A stretch of 64,000 nucleotides of DNA from Nitrosomonas cryotolerans ATCC 49181 (GTDB lineage: Bacteria; Pseudomonadota; Gammaproteobacteria; Burkholderiales; Nitrosomonadaceae). The notes below the pieces were generated by a model, which saw only the letters and a program-made list of their open reading frames with translations, did not search any database and was not told the origin of the DNA. This document shows, one piece after another, positions 49,329 to 58,306 of this stretch. The stretch is taken from contig NZ_FSRO01000001.1 of NCBI RefSeq assembly GCF_900143275.1, positions 2,126,116-2,190,115 on the forward strand. Reading direction: 5' to 3'. Numbering within the stretch: the first letter of the stretch is position 1; each line of letters begins with the position of its first letter. Made by a program: the position numbers and the translations under genes.

Positions 49329-49754
49329 TTAACGGGAATGAATATTTAATGTTGGAAAGAAACAGGCAATTTCAACTGCCGCAGTTTCAGGTGCATCCGA
49401 ACCATGCACTGCATTAGCATCAATACTGTCAGCAAAGTCTGCACGAATGGTCCCCTTCGCTGCCTTTTGAGGATCAGTTGCGCCCATCAAATCCCGATTC
49501 TTCTTAATCGCGTCATCACCCTCAAGTACCTGCACCATAACTGGCCCTGAGATCATAAACTTCACCAAATCATTAAAAAAAGGGCGCTCCCGATGTACAG
49601 CATAAAAACTTTCTGCTTCAATTTGTGAAAGGTGCATCATACGTGCAGCAATGATTTTTAATCCATCGGCTTCAAAACGTGTATATATCTCACCAATTAC
49701 ATTCTTAGCTACTGCGTCAGGTTTAATAATGGATAATGTTCTTTCGACTGCCAT
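49329..49754 (-). CDS. ndk: Nucleoside diphosphate kinase
   Basis: Transfers the terminal phosphate between NTPs and NDPs. The 141-residue protein has the active-site motif NAVHGSDA with the phospho-accepting His near 117, plus [11 protein letters not shown] at the start. The ATG at 49754 has a good ribosome site (GGAG, 6 bases upstream); an in-frame TTG one codon earlier is less likely. It heads the long minus-strand block through rlmN, pilW, rodZ and onward to der. Confidence 0.97.
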   Translation of the reverse strand: MAVERTLSIIKPDAVAKNVIGEIYTRFEADGLKIIAARMMHLSQIEAESFYAVHRERPFFNDLVKFMISGPVMVQVLEGDDAIKKNRDLMGATDPQKAAKGTIRADFADSIDANAVHGSDAPETAAVEIACFFPTLNIHSR

Positions 49755-49906
49755 CAAATACTCCGCTAAATTAGTAAATTAAAAACGTATTTTAACAAAA
49801 AACACACATACAATCTGGAAAAACCAAGAATGCCACAAAAAAATCAGCTAATCTCAATAAGCAATAAGCTGAAATAGACAAATAACGCTATAAAACCAGA
49901 TATCTA

Positions 49907-50014
49907 AGACCGCTGCATAACTGGTTATCTCGGGCTGGGCAAGGTTTTAAGTGTTTGATTTATCAATGCTGCAAGTAATCAGAAAAGCTCAAAAACACAG
50001 TTATGCAGCGGTCT
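49907..50014. mobile_element. Miniature inverted-repeat element, family B
   Basis: A 108-bp segment bounded by perfect 17-bp terminal inverted repeats, AGACCGCTGCATAACTG and CAGTTATGCAGCGGTCT. No coding capacity. No convincing target duplication is visible. The parent transposase is not in the window. Confidence 0.75.
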
Positions 50015-50038
50015 TTGCGACCAAGTGCGAATCATTAT

Positions 50039-50138
50039 GGGACTGTCTTGTAATATAGGATTTATCCGTTTTTTACTATACAATTTATTGATTATTAAGA
50101 ATTGAGATTTTTTTGAAATTCTATTACGAGACAGCCCC
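50039..50138. mobile_element. Miniature inverted-repeat element, family C, with TTAT duplication
   Basis: A 100-bp segment with 17-bp terminal inverted repeats (GGGACTGTCTTGTAATA; the other end reads GGGGCTGTCTCGTAATA on the opposite strand; 15 of 17 match). The four bases on each side are TTAT, a likely target-site duplication. It lies 24 bp from the family B element. Confidence 0.75.
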
Positions 50139-50370
50139 TTATGTCCAGATAGCTAATAATCCAATCTCTCGTGAGAAATATTAAAACGATACTCCCCATG
50201 CAATCAGCCAGCAAATCATCACCATCATATTCCGACTGCGATCGCATCGGCTATAACGAGTATCCGATCTGCTATCATCATTAGAACACATAGCGCATAG
50301 CATCCACTGTGTTCGATATAGCCACCCCTAAAACCGATAGCAAGAGTAAATTTTTTCTTATCTATCCTTT

Positions 50371-50500
50371 TGACTGCTCCCCTCCGTAAACGAAGGGGAT
50401 TCCCAATTCAACGAATCCAACCCGGACGCACCTAAATGCAAACAGGACTTATAGATTCTCCAAGGGCTAACACCGCCAGTCCAGCGGCCAAAACATTACG
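50371..50500 (-). ncRNA. Predicted omega/re-RNA of the TnpB element
   Basis: By analogy with characterised TnpB elements, the guide RNA scaffold would cover the tnpB 3' end through the right-end hairpin (about 50379-50398) and stop at the TCAA boundary. The guide would then begin at about 50369 and read AAGGATAGATAAGAAA on the minus strand. The 5' border is a guess. Confidence 0.45.
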
Positions 50501-51565
50501 CGCTGCGTTGATGTCTCGATCATGGATTGATCCGCATTCCGGACAAGTCCATTCACGCACATTCAAAGGCATCTTGTTTACGGTATGCCCGCATCCCGAG
50601 CAGCGTTTGCTGCTTGGATACCATCGGTCAATACCTACAAGCTCTCGCCCGTACCACAGCGACTTGTATTCTAATTGCCGCACAAATTCACCCCATCCTG
50701 CATCGGAAATTGATTTTGCGAGGCAACGATTTTTCTTCATATTGCTAACAGCTAAAGACTCTACAGCTATCACTTGGTTTTCGTTCACTAGCCGTGTTGA
50801 GAGTTTATGTAGAAAGTCTTTACGAGCATCAGCAATTCCTGCATGTAGTCGCGCTACTTTCAGTCTGGCTTTTTGTCTATTGGCCGACCCTTTGCGCTTT
50901 TTAGATAGCTTGCGTTGCAGCTTAGCAAGCCTGGTTTCATTCTTTCGTAGCGTGTTAGGAGACGCAATCTTCTCGCCCGTAGAAAGAATAGCGAAGTGCG
51001 TTAATCCTAAGTCAATGCCGACTTTGCCGCTAACCCTTGGCTTTCGCGCAACAGAGTCGTCGCAAAGCATAGAAACATGGCATCGACCCGCTGAGTCTTT
51101 AGAGACTGTTGCAATCGTTAGTTTTGTTGCCTTAGGAAGGGTGCGCGACCATCTGATATTCAGTGGATCTTTCATCTTCGCCAGTTTCAGAGACTTACCG
51201 TCCCACTTGAAGGCGCTGGACGTGTATTCAGCCGATTGCTTCTCATGCTTGCTTTTGAATGACGGGTATTTGGCTCGTTTGGCAAAGAAATTACCAAATG
51301 CCGTTTGCAGGTGGCGGAGAGATTGCTGCACAGGAACACTGGAAACTTTGTTCAGCCATTCAAATTCAGGCTCTTTTTTTAACTCGGTCAACAAAGAGGA
51401 GGTAGCATGATACCCGATTCTTTTTTTCTCGGTATACCAAGCATCAGAACGAACGCGCAACATGCGATTATAGACAAACCGAACACACCCGAATGTTTGA
51501 GCCAGAATAGTTTCTTGCTCAAAAGTTGGGTAAAACCTGAATTTGTGTGCGCGCTTAATTTCCAT
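50432..51565 (-). CDS. tnpB: TnpB RNA-guided nuclease of an IS200/IS605-type element
   Basis: A 377-residue TnpB, apparently intact. N-terminal MEIKRAHKFRFYPTFEQE and FGCVRFVYNRML are the family start. The RuvC residues are Asp185 in GIDLGLTHF, Glu269 in AVESLAVSNM and Asp351 in HDRDINAA. A zinc finger is formed by Cys322/325 and Cys341/344. TnpB proteins cut DNA using an RNA made from the element's right end and help the element persist. The ATG at 51565 is preferred over a GTG two codons earlier. The opposite strand has a long 324-codon frame that is only a shadow. Confidence 0.93.
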   Translation of the reverse strand: MEIKRAHKFRFYPTFEQETILAQTFGCVRFVYNRMLRVRSDAWYTEKKRIGYHATSSLLTELKKEPEFEWLNKVSSVPVQQSLRHLQTAFGNFFAKRAKYPSFKSKHEKQSAEYTSSAFKWDGKSLKLAKMKDPLNIRWSRTLPKATKLTIATVSKDSAGRCHVSMLCDDSVARKPRVSGKVGIDLGLTHFAILSTGEKIASPNTLRKNETRLAKLQRKLSKKRKGSANRQKARLKVARLHAGIADARKDFLHKLSTRLVNENQVIAVESLAVSNMKKNRCLAKSISDAGWGEFVRQLEYKSLWYGRELVGIDRWYPSSKRCSGCGHTVNKMPLNVREWTCPECGSIHDRDINAARNVLAAGLAVLALGESISPVCI

Positions 51566-51633
51566 TAACACACTGTAACAGAAATAGGTGAAAAAACAGG
51601 CTTTAGTATCAGCGAAGCTGACTCCCTATCCAT

Positions 51634-51653
51634 CCCCGGCCTTAAGACCGGGG
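51634..51653. repeat. Left-end hairpin of the TnpB element
   Basis: CCCCGGCCTTAAGACCGGGG is a near-perfect 20-base palindrome about 70 bp upstream of the tnpB start, in the position of the subterminal left-end hairpin recognised by IS200/IS605 transposases. Confidence 0.6.
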
Positions 51654-51678
51654 TTTTCCGGAAGTTGAGATAATAAAT

Positions 51679-51843
51679 TTAGTTCAGAAAATAGTCCTCA
51701 CAATCAATCATATTTAAAGTACGGTTACTCAAAAACTCATGGAACGAAGACTGATCCATAATTGAAACCAACACTATAAGCTTATCCCACATTGATTTTT
51801 CATTACGCAATGTCACCACATTCCCAAAATCAACCCAATCCAT
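51679..51843 (-). CDS. Small hypothetical protein downstream of fbaB
   Basis: A 54-codon ORF read from the minus strand between the aldolase and the TnpB element: it starts MDWVDFGNVVTLRNEKS and ends CEDYFLN. The context (fbaB 58 bp upstream, same strand) would allow co-transcription. There is no strong ribosome site, signal peptide or known domain; it has one hydrophobic patch (KLIVLVSIM). It could be a real conserved micro-gene or the tail of a gene cut by the element. Confidence 0.35.
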   Translation of the reverse strand: MDWVDFGNVVTLRNEKSMWDKLIVLVSIMDQSSFHEFLSNRTLNMIDCEDYFLN

Positions 51844-51901
51844 CTTTATTTTTTTGCTTTACCGATTTCAATCACGATAACTCGATAGATACCTAATCTA
51901 A

Positions 51902-52951
51902 TCAGGCGACTGTCACCAGCTTAGAAAGATATACATCCTGAATCATATTTAATAATTTTATTCCTTCAGCAAATGGTTTTTGGAATGCTTTACGTCCAGA
52001 GATCAAGCCCATCCCTCCCGCACGTTTATTAATTACAGCTGTACGAACGGCTTGACGTAAATCATCGCCCCCTGATTCACCGCCTGAATTGATCATACCA
52101 ATTCGTCCCATATAGCAATTGGCAACCTGATAACGCACCAAATCAATTGGGTGATCGGTAGTGAGCTCACTGTATACTTTTGCATGAGTCTTGCCGAATT
52201 TGATTGCATTGTAACCACCATTATTTACTGCCATTTTCTGTTTCACAATATCAGCACCGATTGTTACTGCCAGATGATTCGCCTGGCCAGTCAGATCAGC
52301 GCTAGCGTGATAGTCCTTATCCCCGATCTTGAATGCTGCATTTCGAGTATAAGCCCACAGTATGGTTGCCATGCCTAAATCATGAGCATGCGCAAATGCT
52401 TCCGAAACTTCCTGAATTTGTCGACGTGATTCCTCAGAACCGAAAAATACGGTCGCTCCCACCGCACAGGCACCCATATCAAATGCTTGATCTACACTAG
52501 CAAAAAGTGTCTGATCAAATTTATTAGGATAAGTTAGTAATTCATTGTGATTGATTTTAAGAATCATTGGGATCTTGTGGGCATAACGTCTTGATATAAT
52601 TCCAAGTACCCCCAACGTAGAAGCAACACCATTACAACCACCTTCAATTGCAAGTCTAGCAATATTATTAGGATCAAAAAACATTGGATTAGGTGCAAAT
52701 GATGCGCCAGCCGAGTGTTCTACGCCTTGATCAACTGGCAATAACGACAGATAGCCACTTCCTGCCAATCTCCCGTGATTGTAAAATGACTGAAGGTTGC
52801 GCAATACACTTGATTTACGGTCACTCGCCATCATTACTCGATCGATAAAATCAGGTCCTGGAATCTGTAAGTTACTTTTCGGGATTCCTTTACATTCATG
52901 CTTAAGCAAGTTATCGCTTTCATCACCCAGTATCGTAATAATATCTGTCAT
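51902..52951 (-). CDS. fbaB: Class I fructose-bisphosphate aldolase (DhnA/FbaB type)
   Basis: Cleaves or forms fructose-1,6-bisphosphate in glycolysis, gluconeogenesis and the Calvin cycle. The 349-residue protein shows [13 protein letters not shown] (about 71-83), the Schiff-base lysine region [10 protein letters not shown] (about 230-239) and [10 protein letters not shown] near 292, typical of the archaeal/bacterial DhnA group rather than the eukaryotic class I type. A strong AGGAG ribosome site 6 bases before ATG supports the start. It is monocistronic or followed by a small ORF. Confidence 0.93.
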   Translation of the reverse strand: MTDIITILGDESDNLLKHECKGIPKSNLQIPGPDFIDRVMMASDRKSSVLRNLQSFYNHGRLAGSGYLSLLPVDQGVEHSAGASFAPNPMFFDPNNIARLAIEGGCNGVASTLGVLGIISRRYAHKIPMILKINHNELLTYPNKFDQTLFASVDQAFDMGACAVGATVFFGSEESRRQIQEVSEAFAHAHDLGMATILWAYTRNAAFKIGDKDYHASADLTGQANHLAVTIGADIVKQKMAVNNGGYNAIKFGKTHAKVYSELTTDHPIDLVRYQVANCYMGRIGMINSGGESGGDDLRQAVRTAVINKRAGGMGLISGRKAFQKPFAEGIKLLNMIQDVYLSKLVTVA

Positions 52952-53160
52952 TTTTCTCTCCTACAATGTTGTGAATTCTTTACGCTACACCCCATTTCTG
53001 TATTCAATACTCAACACCCAAATCTTTTTCAAAAAAACAATACTACAGGATATAGTAACATTTGAGTTAATCGCATTTTCAATGAATAACCAACATTCTA
53101 TTTTTGTAAATAACTATTTAACTACAAATGATTAGCAATAACATCTTATTACTCCCTACG

Positions 53161-53991
53161 TTACTTGGCACGGCGTGCTGGATAAGGGCGAAAATAATGC
53201 TGATTATCATAATAGCTACTATCTATATTGTCAGTTGACCAGCCGGGGTAGCCCAACACGGGCACCGGCGTTAAATTAGAAGTAGCATGAAGATATTGAG
53301 ACAAGAATTTTTCTAGCATCATGTCAACCATAACTAGTTGTGTCGGTGTGGGCTGATCAAAACATTCTGCTTCAACTTTGAATATAATCCCCTTTCCAGT
53401 CATACCCAAATATGGATTCAGTGCCTTTTCGTAGAGTCCGTGTCCAAACACGAAAAATTTCATCGATGTCAGCACAGCTGCGCGTTGTTGCCAAAACAAT
53501 TCCTTCCACTCAAAACTTTCTAGCAACTCGATCAACAGGACATCACTACTGATTACAACTACACCTGATTCATCGAATAGCGTTGCCGCATCCCTTAGTG
53601 GACCGCGTTGCATTTTTTTATGTTGGCACGCCTGCAACATCTCTTGAAAATGTAACTGATTGAGTGCCGCCTTAGCACGTGGATAACTTATCCACACCAA
53701 TGCATTAAAAAAATCATGCCAGTTTTCTGCACGCGTCTGCACCTCGCCTGCAAGATATATCCTTGGTTCATATTGATCAGCCAACTCAGACGCAGAACTA
53801 ATTTGAGGAACAAAACATATTGGTTTTCCTGAATGGTTAACAACAGGCATCGCGGTATTATTTTTCAAATACTCTAGATCAACTAAATCAGGCCAGCTAT
53901 GCAGCTTCCTAAGATACCGACCCAGTACATGAAAGGGTTCAAATATTGGAGATATTTCTAAAAATCCGGGATTCCAGTCTTGCTCATTCAT
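53161..53991 (-). CDS. DUF3025-family protein
   Basis: A 276-residue cytosolic protein matching the DUF3025 pattern: YEPRIYLAGEVQTRAENWHD (about 74-93), FNALVWISYPRAKAALN (about 95-111), RDAATLFDESGVVVIS and a C-terminal PVPVLGYPGW (about 242-251). The family is common in beta- and gammaproteobacteria and has no known function. Conserved His, Trp and Arg residues in the RxENWHDFFNxLVW block could be functional, but no activity is established. The neighbours, ppa (divergent) and fbaB, give no strong hint. Confidence 0.8.
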   Translation of the reverse strand: MNEQDWNPGFLEISPIFEPFHVLGRYLRKLHSWPDLVDLEYLKNNTAMPVVNHSGKPICFVPQISSASELADQYEPRIYLAGEVQTRAENWHDFFNALVWISYPRAKAALNQLHFQEMLQACQHKKMQRGPLRDAATLFDESGVVVISSDVLLIELLESFEWKELFWQQRAAVLTSMKFFVFGHGLYEKALNPYLGMTGKGIIFKVEAECFDQPTPTQLVMVDMMLEKFLSQYLHATSNLTPVPVLGYPGWSTDNIDSSYYDNQHYFRPYPARRAK

Positions 53992-54318
53992 TTCGTCTTA
54001 TTTTTCTCAATGGAGCGGAGTTGGGTCTGAAAAAAAATATAGATAGCTATTGAATTAATGGTCATAATTATTAGTTTTCTTAGGATAAATACCTTCAAAA
54101 GGAGTCGCACTCATCTGATTCCGATCGCCTCATCGTAAATCCCATGCCATCACTGAGTACTGCAAAGACATGTTCCTCTCCGATCAAATTCTAAATACCC
54201 CCTGTTCCTGTTGACACAGATTATCTAAGGTGTTAAAGGTTGAAAAATGCTTTAGTTCATACGCGTATTCATGGCTATCACAGTTATAATAATAGCTTTT
54301 CCACTGTTAGAAGCTAAT
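53992..54318. other. Divergent promoter region between the DUF3025 gene and ppa
   Basis: This 327-bp gap includes TTGACA at 54211-54216, a 17-bp spacer and a weak TAAAGG at 54234-54239, a possible ppa promoter. The bases between 54240 and 54318 are open in the ppa frame but lack similarity to the enzyme. Nothing else stands out. Confidence 0.35.
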
Positions 54319-54867
54319 ATGAACCTTGATCGTGTAACTTCGGGCCATGATGTTCCCAATGATTTCAATGTTATTATAGAAATACCCATGAATGCTGACC
54401 CTATCAAGTATGAGGTAGATAAAAAAACGGGGGCTATGTTTGTAGATCGTTTTATGTCGACATCCATGCACTATCCATGCAACTATGGGTACATTCCGCA
54501 CACATTATCGGAAGATAATGATCCAGTGGATGTGTTGGTCATTTCACCCGTACCATTGATCACCGGTGTTGTAGTACGTTGTCGGCCATTGGGTTTGTTA
54601 AAAATGACTGATGAGGCAGGTGAGGATGCAAAGCTATTAGCTGTTCCAATTGACAAACTATGCAATCTTTACCAAGATATCCAGTCTTCCGATGATTTAC
54701 CACAACTTACACGATCACAAATTGCCCATTTTTTTGCTCATTATAAAGACCTCGAGCAAGGGAAATGGGTCAAAATAGAAGGATGGGATGGTGTAGAAAA
54801 GGCTAAAACAGAAATTATGACGGGTATCGAACGCTTTAATTCTACTCAAGACAAACCCATGTTTTAG
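54319..54867 (+). CDS. ppa: Inorganic pyrophosphatase, family I
   Basis: Hydrolyses pyrophosphate and so pulls biosynthetic reactions forward. From ATG 54319 the 182-residue protein starts [18 protein letters not shown], the normal family start; an upstream in-frame ATG would add 16 hydrophobic residues with no homology. The active-site acidic cluster is in [10 protein letters not shown], and KYEVDKKTG and [13 protein letters not shown] are conserved. An AGAAG-like ribosome site precedes it. The upstream in-frame extension looks like a signal peptide by chance. Confidence 0.94.
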   Translation: MNLDRVTSGHDVPNDFNVIIEIPMNADPIKYEVDKKTGAMFVDRFMSTSMHYPCNYGYIPHTLSEDNDPVDVLVISPVPLITGVVVRCRPLGLLKMTDEAGEDAKLLAVPIDKLCNLYQDIQSSDDLPQLTRSQIAHFFAHYKDLEQGKWVKIEGWDGVEKAKTEIMTGIERFNSTQDKPMF

Positions 54868-55008
54868 TCTGTCAATAACTTCAATCTCGCTTCATAAGTA
54901 AACCGTATAGAGCAGGGATATACTTTATACTATCCCTGCTCTAAAAAATATCAATTCCGCAACACCAAGATAGCTTGTTTGCTTATTTAAAATAATTAGA
55001 CAGGAAAA

Positions 55009-55377
55009 TTATTGCGTATTACTCAAAGCAATCAGAACAATTTGAGCAAAAATCATAATTATTCCAAGTATTAACCAATTTCTACCCGCTTTTTTCTCAT
55101 CTGGATGGCCTTTTCTCATGTAAGTAAAACCCATCATAATACCAATAATTGGAAAAATAAGGGTTCCCATCCAGATTGCTATATTAAGCCCCTTTGAAAC
55201 GACAGGTTTTGTGCTGGTATTGGAAGCACCTGAGTTCAAATTAATATCAAGAATACGCTGGTGGCCACCCGTATTCGGTCGTACAGTCTGATTGTTTTCG
55301 GTGAATAAACCTTCACCGCAATGGATACAAAGCTCAGCTTGACTGTTATTTTCAGCACCACACTTTGGACAAAGCAT
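55009..55377 (-). CDS. Zinc-ribbon membrane protein
   Basis: A 122-residue protein. Residues 3-20 form a zinc ribbon (CPKCGAENN...CIHCGEG, Cys3/6 and Cys17/20). After a polar linker (about 25-60) come two hydrophobic helices (about 66-86 and 99-119) joined by the basic MRKGHPDEKKAGRNW. The layout suggests a cytosolic zinc ribbon tethered to the inner membrane. The function is unknown. A good AAGGA ribosome site is 7 bases before ATG. It stands alone between ppa and the matrixin-like protease. Confidence 0.75.
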   Translation of the reverse strand: MLCPKCGAENNSQAELCIHCGEGLFTENNQTVRPNTGGHQRILDINLNSGASNTSTKPVVSKGLNIAIWMGTLIFPIIGIMMGFTYMRKGHPDEKKAGRNWLILGIIMIFAQIVLIALSNTQ

Positions 55378-55529
55378 AATAAAATCCTTAAAAATTGTAA
55401 TGTCGCTAATATTCTTAGCAAAAGAAAATGTTCTACTTTCTTAACGGCTTATTTCATTTGCCAGACTAAATTCTTTTATAAGAGGAAAAGATACCGGGAC
55501 TTATAGATTAAATATATCGATTGATATAT

Positions 55530-56900
55530 TTAATCTATTATAAATGTCGTCATATCCTGAAATGTAGCATCAATAATATTATCCTGATTGCCATCCACAG
55601 CAAAAAATACAGTATAGGTGCCGGATGGCAATTCACTAACCGCAATGTTCAGAATAGTAAAAGGCGATATATAATTCAAAGGTCCACCAAATACCCGAAT
55701 AGGAGAATCAGAACGTATAAACTGTAATTCACCATTGAGCCAGAAGGTGCCTAATGGCGTATTTGCCCATACCCAATGATCAGCTAAACTCCCAACGCTG
55801 GAACCAGGATTCAGTGCTACTACAAGCGATAACCTATCCTCCTGTTTAAAAACTAGATCGTCATCCACTAAACCACTAGCTGAAATACTCATTACAGGGT
55901 TTATTGACCCGAGTGGAAGACTTGGTATTTTCGAATGAGGGATTATTTTATCGTTAAAAAACCAGGAAAAATCCGCATTAAAGGAAATGTGAGCTTCAGT
56001 AATACCAACATGGGTTTCATTAAGAAATATTCCTGATATACTGCAGGCTGAGAATGAAGCCATATTATCGAAATTAAAAACGATATCTGCGGTATCAGTA
56101 AATCCGTTAAAAACTAAGGTTAAAGTGTAATCATCAGCGGTTCCTGCGATCATATCCAGCCCGCTCATAGCCAGACGTAATGTCGCCACATCATCAGCAG
56201 TTAAAGAACGTTTGGTTTCGCGAGGAGAGATACCCTGCTGCATGACTGCCTCGGTATTTTGCATGCCGAATAGTGCGGAGACGCCCCGATCACCGTTGGC
56301 AACAAATAAATCTCCCAACGGAAGATCTGCTAAGTTACGACTATAGGTTGTGATATCCTGCAATCCTGCAATAATAAAAGGATTATTGCTTTCTCTACGA
56401 AACCAGTGCAAATTGACATCATCCCCACGGACATCGTCGCTAGAACCGATAATTCCGTCTGCGCCACTATTTAGATCGAACTGATTATTAATTCCTTTCG
56501 TTGTACTCGTATAATTCTTGTTTGCTCCAGTTAGTCCGGATTCAGAAGCCAGATTTGGGTGCGCTAAACCAATACAATGGCCCAATTCATGAAGTGCTAC
56601 AGATTCAAAATCAAATTGCTCATGAAGAATCTGATTACTATCAGCTATCACATTGCCTATCGTGGATATTTGGCGATTCCAGGTCTTCACTGCATTTTGC
56701 ACAGGAATGAGCATCTCATCAGCGTAAAGAGATGCAGGTGAAATACCGACAGTTACAATCAAATTACCCCCGGTTCCGGTATAACCAGCAGGATGTGACA
56801 CAATATCAACCCCATTGGCATCACCAGCAAACTCAAATGCGCCTGATTTAGCAGGATGTGAAACCGCCAACATCAGCAGCATTATCACCCATCTACACAT
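55530..56900 (-). CDS. Secreted matrixin-like zinc metalloprotease
   Basis: From ATG 56900, preceded by AGGA at 5 bases, the protein is 456 residues and begins with a signal peptide (MCRWVIMLLMLAVSHPAKSG). The zinc-binding motif HELGHCIGLAHP (HExxHxxGxxH) lies near residue 105, with catalytic Glu. An Asp-rich stretch (FDLNSGADGIIGSSDDVRGDD, about 136-156) looks like calcium binding. The C-terminal half (about 255-456) is beta-rich, with no recognised domain. An upstream in-frame start would add 31 residues without a plausible signal. It is preceded by an exported protein on the same strand. Secreted proteases of this type are common, but this domain combination I do not recognise. Confidence 0.8.
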   Translation of the reverse strand: MCRWVIMLLMLAVSHPAKSGAFEFAGDANGVDIVSHPAGYTGTGGNLIVTVGISPASLYADEMLIPVQNAVKTWNRQISTIGNVIADSNQILHEQFDFESVALHELGHCIGLAHPNLASESGLTGANKNYTSTTKGINNQFDLNSGADGIIGSSDDVRGDDVNLHWFRRESNNPFIIAGLQDITTYSRNLADLPLGDLFVANGDRGVSALFGMQNTEAVMQQGISPRETKRSLTADDVATLRLAMSGLDMIAGTADDYTLTLVFNGFTDTADIVFNFDNMASFSACSISGIFLNETHVGITEAHISFNADFSWFFNDKIIPHSKIPSLPLGSINPVMSISASGLVDDDLVFKQEDRLSLVVALNPGSSVGSLADHWVWANTPLGTFWLNGELQFIRSDSPIRVFGGPLNYISPFTILNIAVSELPSGTYTVFFAVDGNQDNIIDATFQDMTTFIID

Positions 56901-57025
56901 CACGATCCTGATTAATTGAGATTCAGTAACGTCGGATTCTGCCATGTTAAATAGCTTAGAATGATATTTCACATAGACTGTAACTGAACGCATATCCTCT
57001 TTTCATCATTATCAATAATTTATAG

Positions 57026-57661
57026 TCAGTCTATTTTTTTCAGATCAGAGCGTGCCATAACTGCCATTAATGCCTGCTGAATATTCGCTAAAATCTGGAT
57101 CTCCTTAATTTCAGGAAATTGATACGCATCCCATTTCAAACCTGACCAGAAAATTTCTTTTAGCTCACCACTATCCCCGTTTCTAAATCCCACAAATTTA
57201 TACCGATTTGGATAAATTTCAAGGCGCATACCGAAAGTGTCCGTAATATTGGATAGCTTTGACAACAATTCCTTCCGTGCTTGATTCAAAGCAGATTTGC
57301 GCTGAAAAACAGCCTGTTCATTAAATTCCAGAATATCCTTGCCGGTAACTAAGACCCACAAGTGATCCAATGTTTCTTGATTCAAATAAATACCGTAATT
57401 TCCCGCTCGTTGCATGTACGCGGGATAGGATACAACAGCATAGCCGTCATTATAAATATGTAAAGAAGCACCTTCTCCAGCAATGTTAGGTATTTCGGTA
57501 TAACGTACCACAACATCCTCCAGATCGCGCACATGATCTCTAAGCGTATCGGCTTCCTGAGAGGCGTAACCGAGCCTAGAAATAAAAACGAAAATAAGGA
57601 AAGCGAAAATAACAAAGAAAAAAAATTGTTTCGATTGTAATAAAAAAATATATCTTTTCAT
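57026..57661 (-). CDS. Exported/membrane-anchored protein of unknown function, neighbour of the matrixin-like protease
   Basis: From ATG 57661 the protein has about 211 residues. A basic start (MKRYIFLLQSKQ) and long hydrophobic stretch (FFFFVIFAFLIFVFISRL) make a signal peptide or anchor. The mature part is mixed alpha/beta with a coiled-coil-like segment (NEQAVFQRKSALNQARKELLSKLSN). It has no cysteine pairs and no known domain. It lies 125 bp upstream of the protease on the same strand, so a shared transcript and a partner or chaperone/inhibitor role are possible but unproven. An upstream in-frame ATG would add 11 residues. Confidence 0.6.
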   Translation of the reverse strand: MKRYIFLLQSKQFFFFVIFAFLIFVFISRLGYASQEADTLRDHVRDLEDVVVRYTEIPNIAGEGASLHIYNDGYAVVSYPAYMQRAGNYGIYLNQETLDHLWVLVTGKDILEFNEQAVFQRKSALNQARKELLSKLSNITDTFGMRLEIYPNRYKFVGFRNGDSGELKEIFWSGLKWDAYQFPEIKEIQILANIQQALMAVMARSDLKKID

Positions 57662-58306
57662 CATACTAATATAGAAAAACCAGCAATATATCATTCATCC
57701 GGCTATTCGCTATCCGTTAGCTCATCTAGATTCTCCCTCAATTCAATCTGTCATCATTTTTGGTCAATTAAACCACCGATACCGGATATATAAACAATAA
57801 ACACTAATCGAAATTTTTCTCATCAGCGGTTCACTTATTCTGCCTAGTTAAATCGAATAAACAGGTGGTGACCCCACAAAATGATCCTGCGAGACTTTTG
57901 CAAAAGCCCTCGCCAGAAATTTTTTACTATTGGTTATAAAAAAGGGTTAATTTTTAAGCTATTGGGGTTTTGCAAAGACCTCCCTACTTTTAATCACAAA
58001 CACGCGCACTCATCTTGATTTAATACGAAAGCTTCAATAATTGATCTGACGAAACAGCCAAGTTAATGAGTAATAAAATAATTCAGCTTCTGACATATAC
58101 TATGATATGCTAACGTTACGAGTAGGGTTACTGTGCTAGACTTCGATTAATTCTGTCTTTTTTTCCACAAAAAAAGAAGAGATCAGTTGGCAAGCTTAAA
58201 ATAATACAGAACGCGCTTCCAGTATTTTAATTTAGTGACAAAATATAGCAAATCTAGTAGCCCCGATACCTGGATAGAATTGAAAAGATAATTCTGAGGA
58301 GTTGTC
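57662..58306. other. Intergenic region before the haemerythrin gene
   Basis: A 645-bp AT-rich gap containing family A copy 4 in inverse orientation at 57891-57982. The right part (58000-58300) should carry the promoter of the haemerythrin gene. No gene is supported. Confidence 0.5.
57891..57982 (-). mobile_element. Miniature inverted-repeat element, family A, copy 4 (inverted, diverged)
   Basis: Read on the minus strand it starts GAGGTCTTTGCAAAACCCC and ends TTTTGCAAAAGTCTC. At 92 bp it is slightly longer than the others, with an extra TTT run and the core CAATAGCTTAAAAATTAA. It is the most diverged copy. Confidence 0.8.

Larger units (their letters stand above)
49755..50431. other. Mobile-element hotspot upstream of ndk
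   Basis: This 680-bp region contains the ndk upstream region, then two different miniature elements in succession (49907-50014 and 50039-50138), about 200 bp of gene-free sequence, and the right end of the TnpB element (about 50370-50431). No protein-coding gene is supported. Confidence 0.6.
50370..51665 (-). mobile_element. IS200/IS605-type element carrying only tnpB
   Basis: The right-end hairpin (about 50379-50398: arms CCCCTTCG and GGAGGGG as read on the minus strand) is followed by GCAGTCAA, resembling the TCAA-type right cleavage site, near 50370. The left-end hairpin is at 51634-51653 (CCCCGGCCTTAAGACCGGGG). There is no tnpA, so movement would need a helper. Exact borders are estimated; the left border especially is uncertain. 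Confidence 0.65.

Noticed and set aside
50436..51410. A 324-codon open frame on the plus strand opposite tnpB
   Set aside because: It is the antisense of an intact TnpB with clear RuvC and zinc motifs, and the antisense product has no recognised family or ribosome site. It is a shadow frame.
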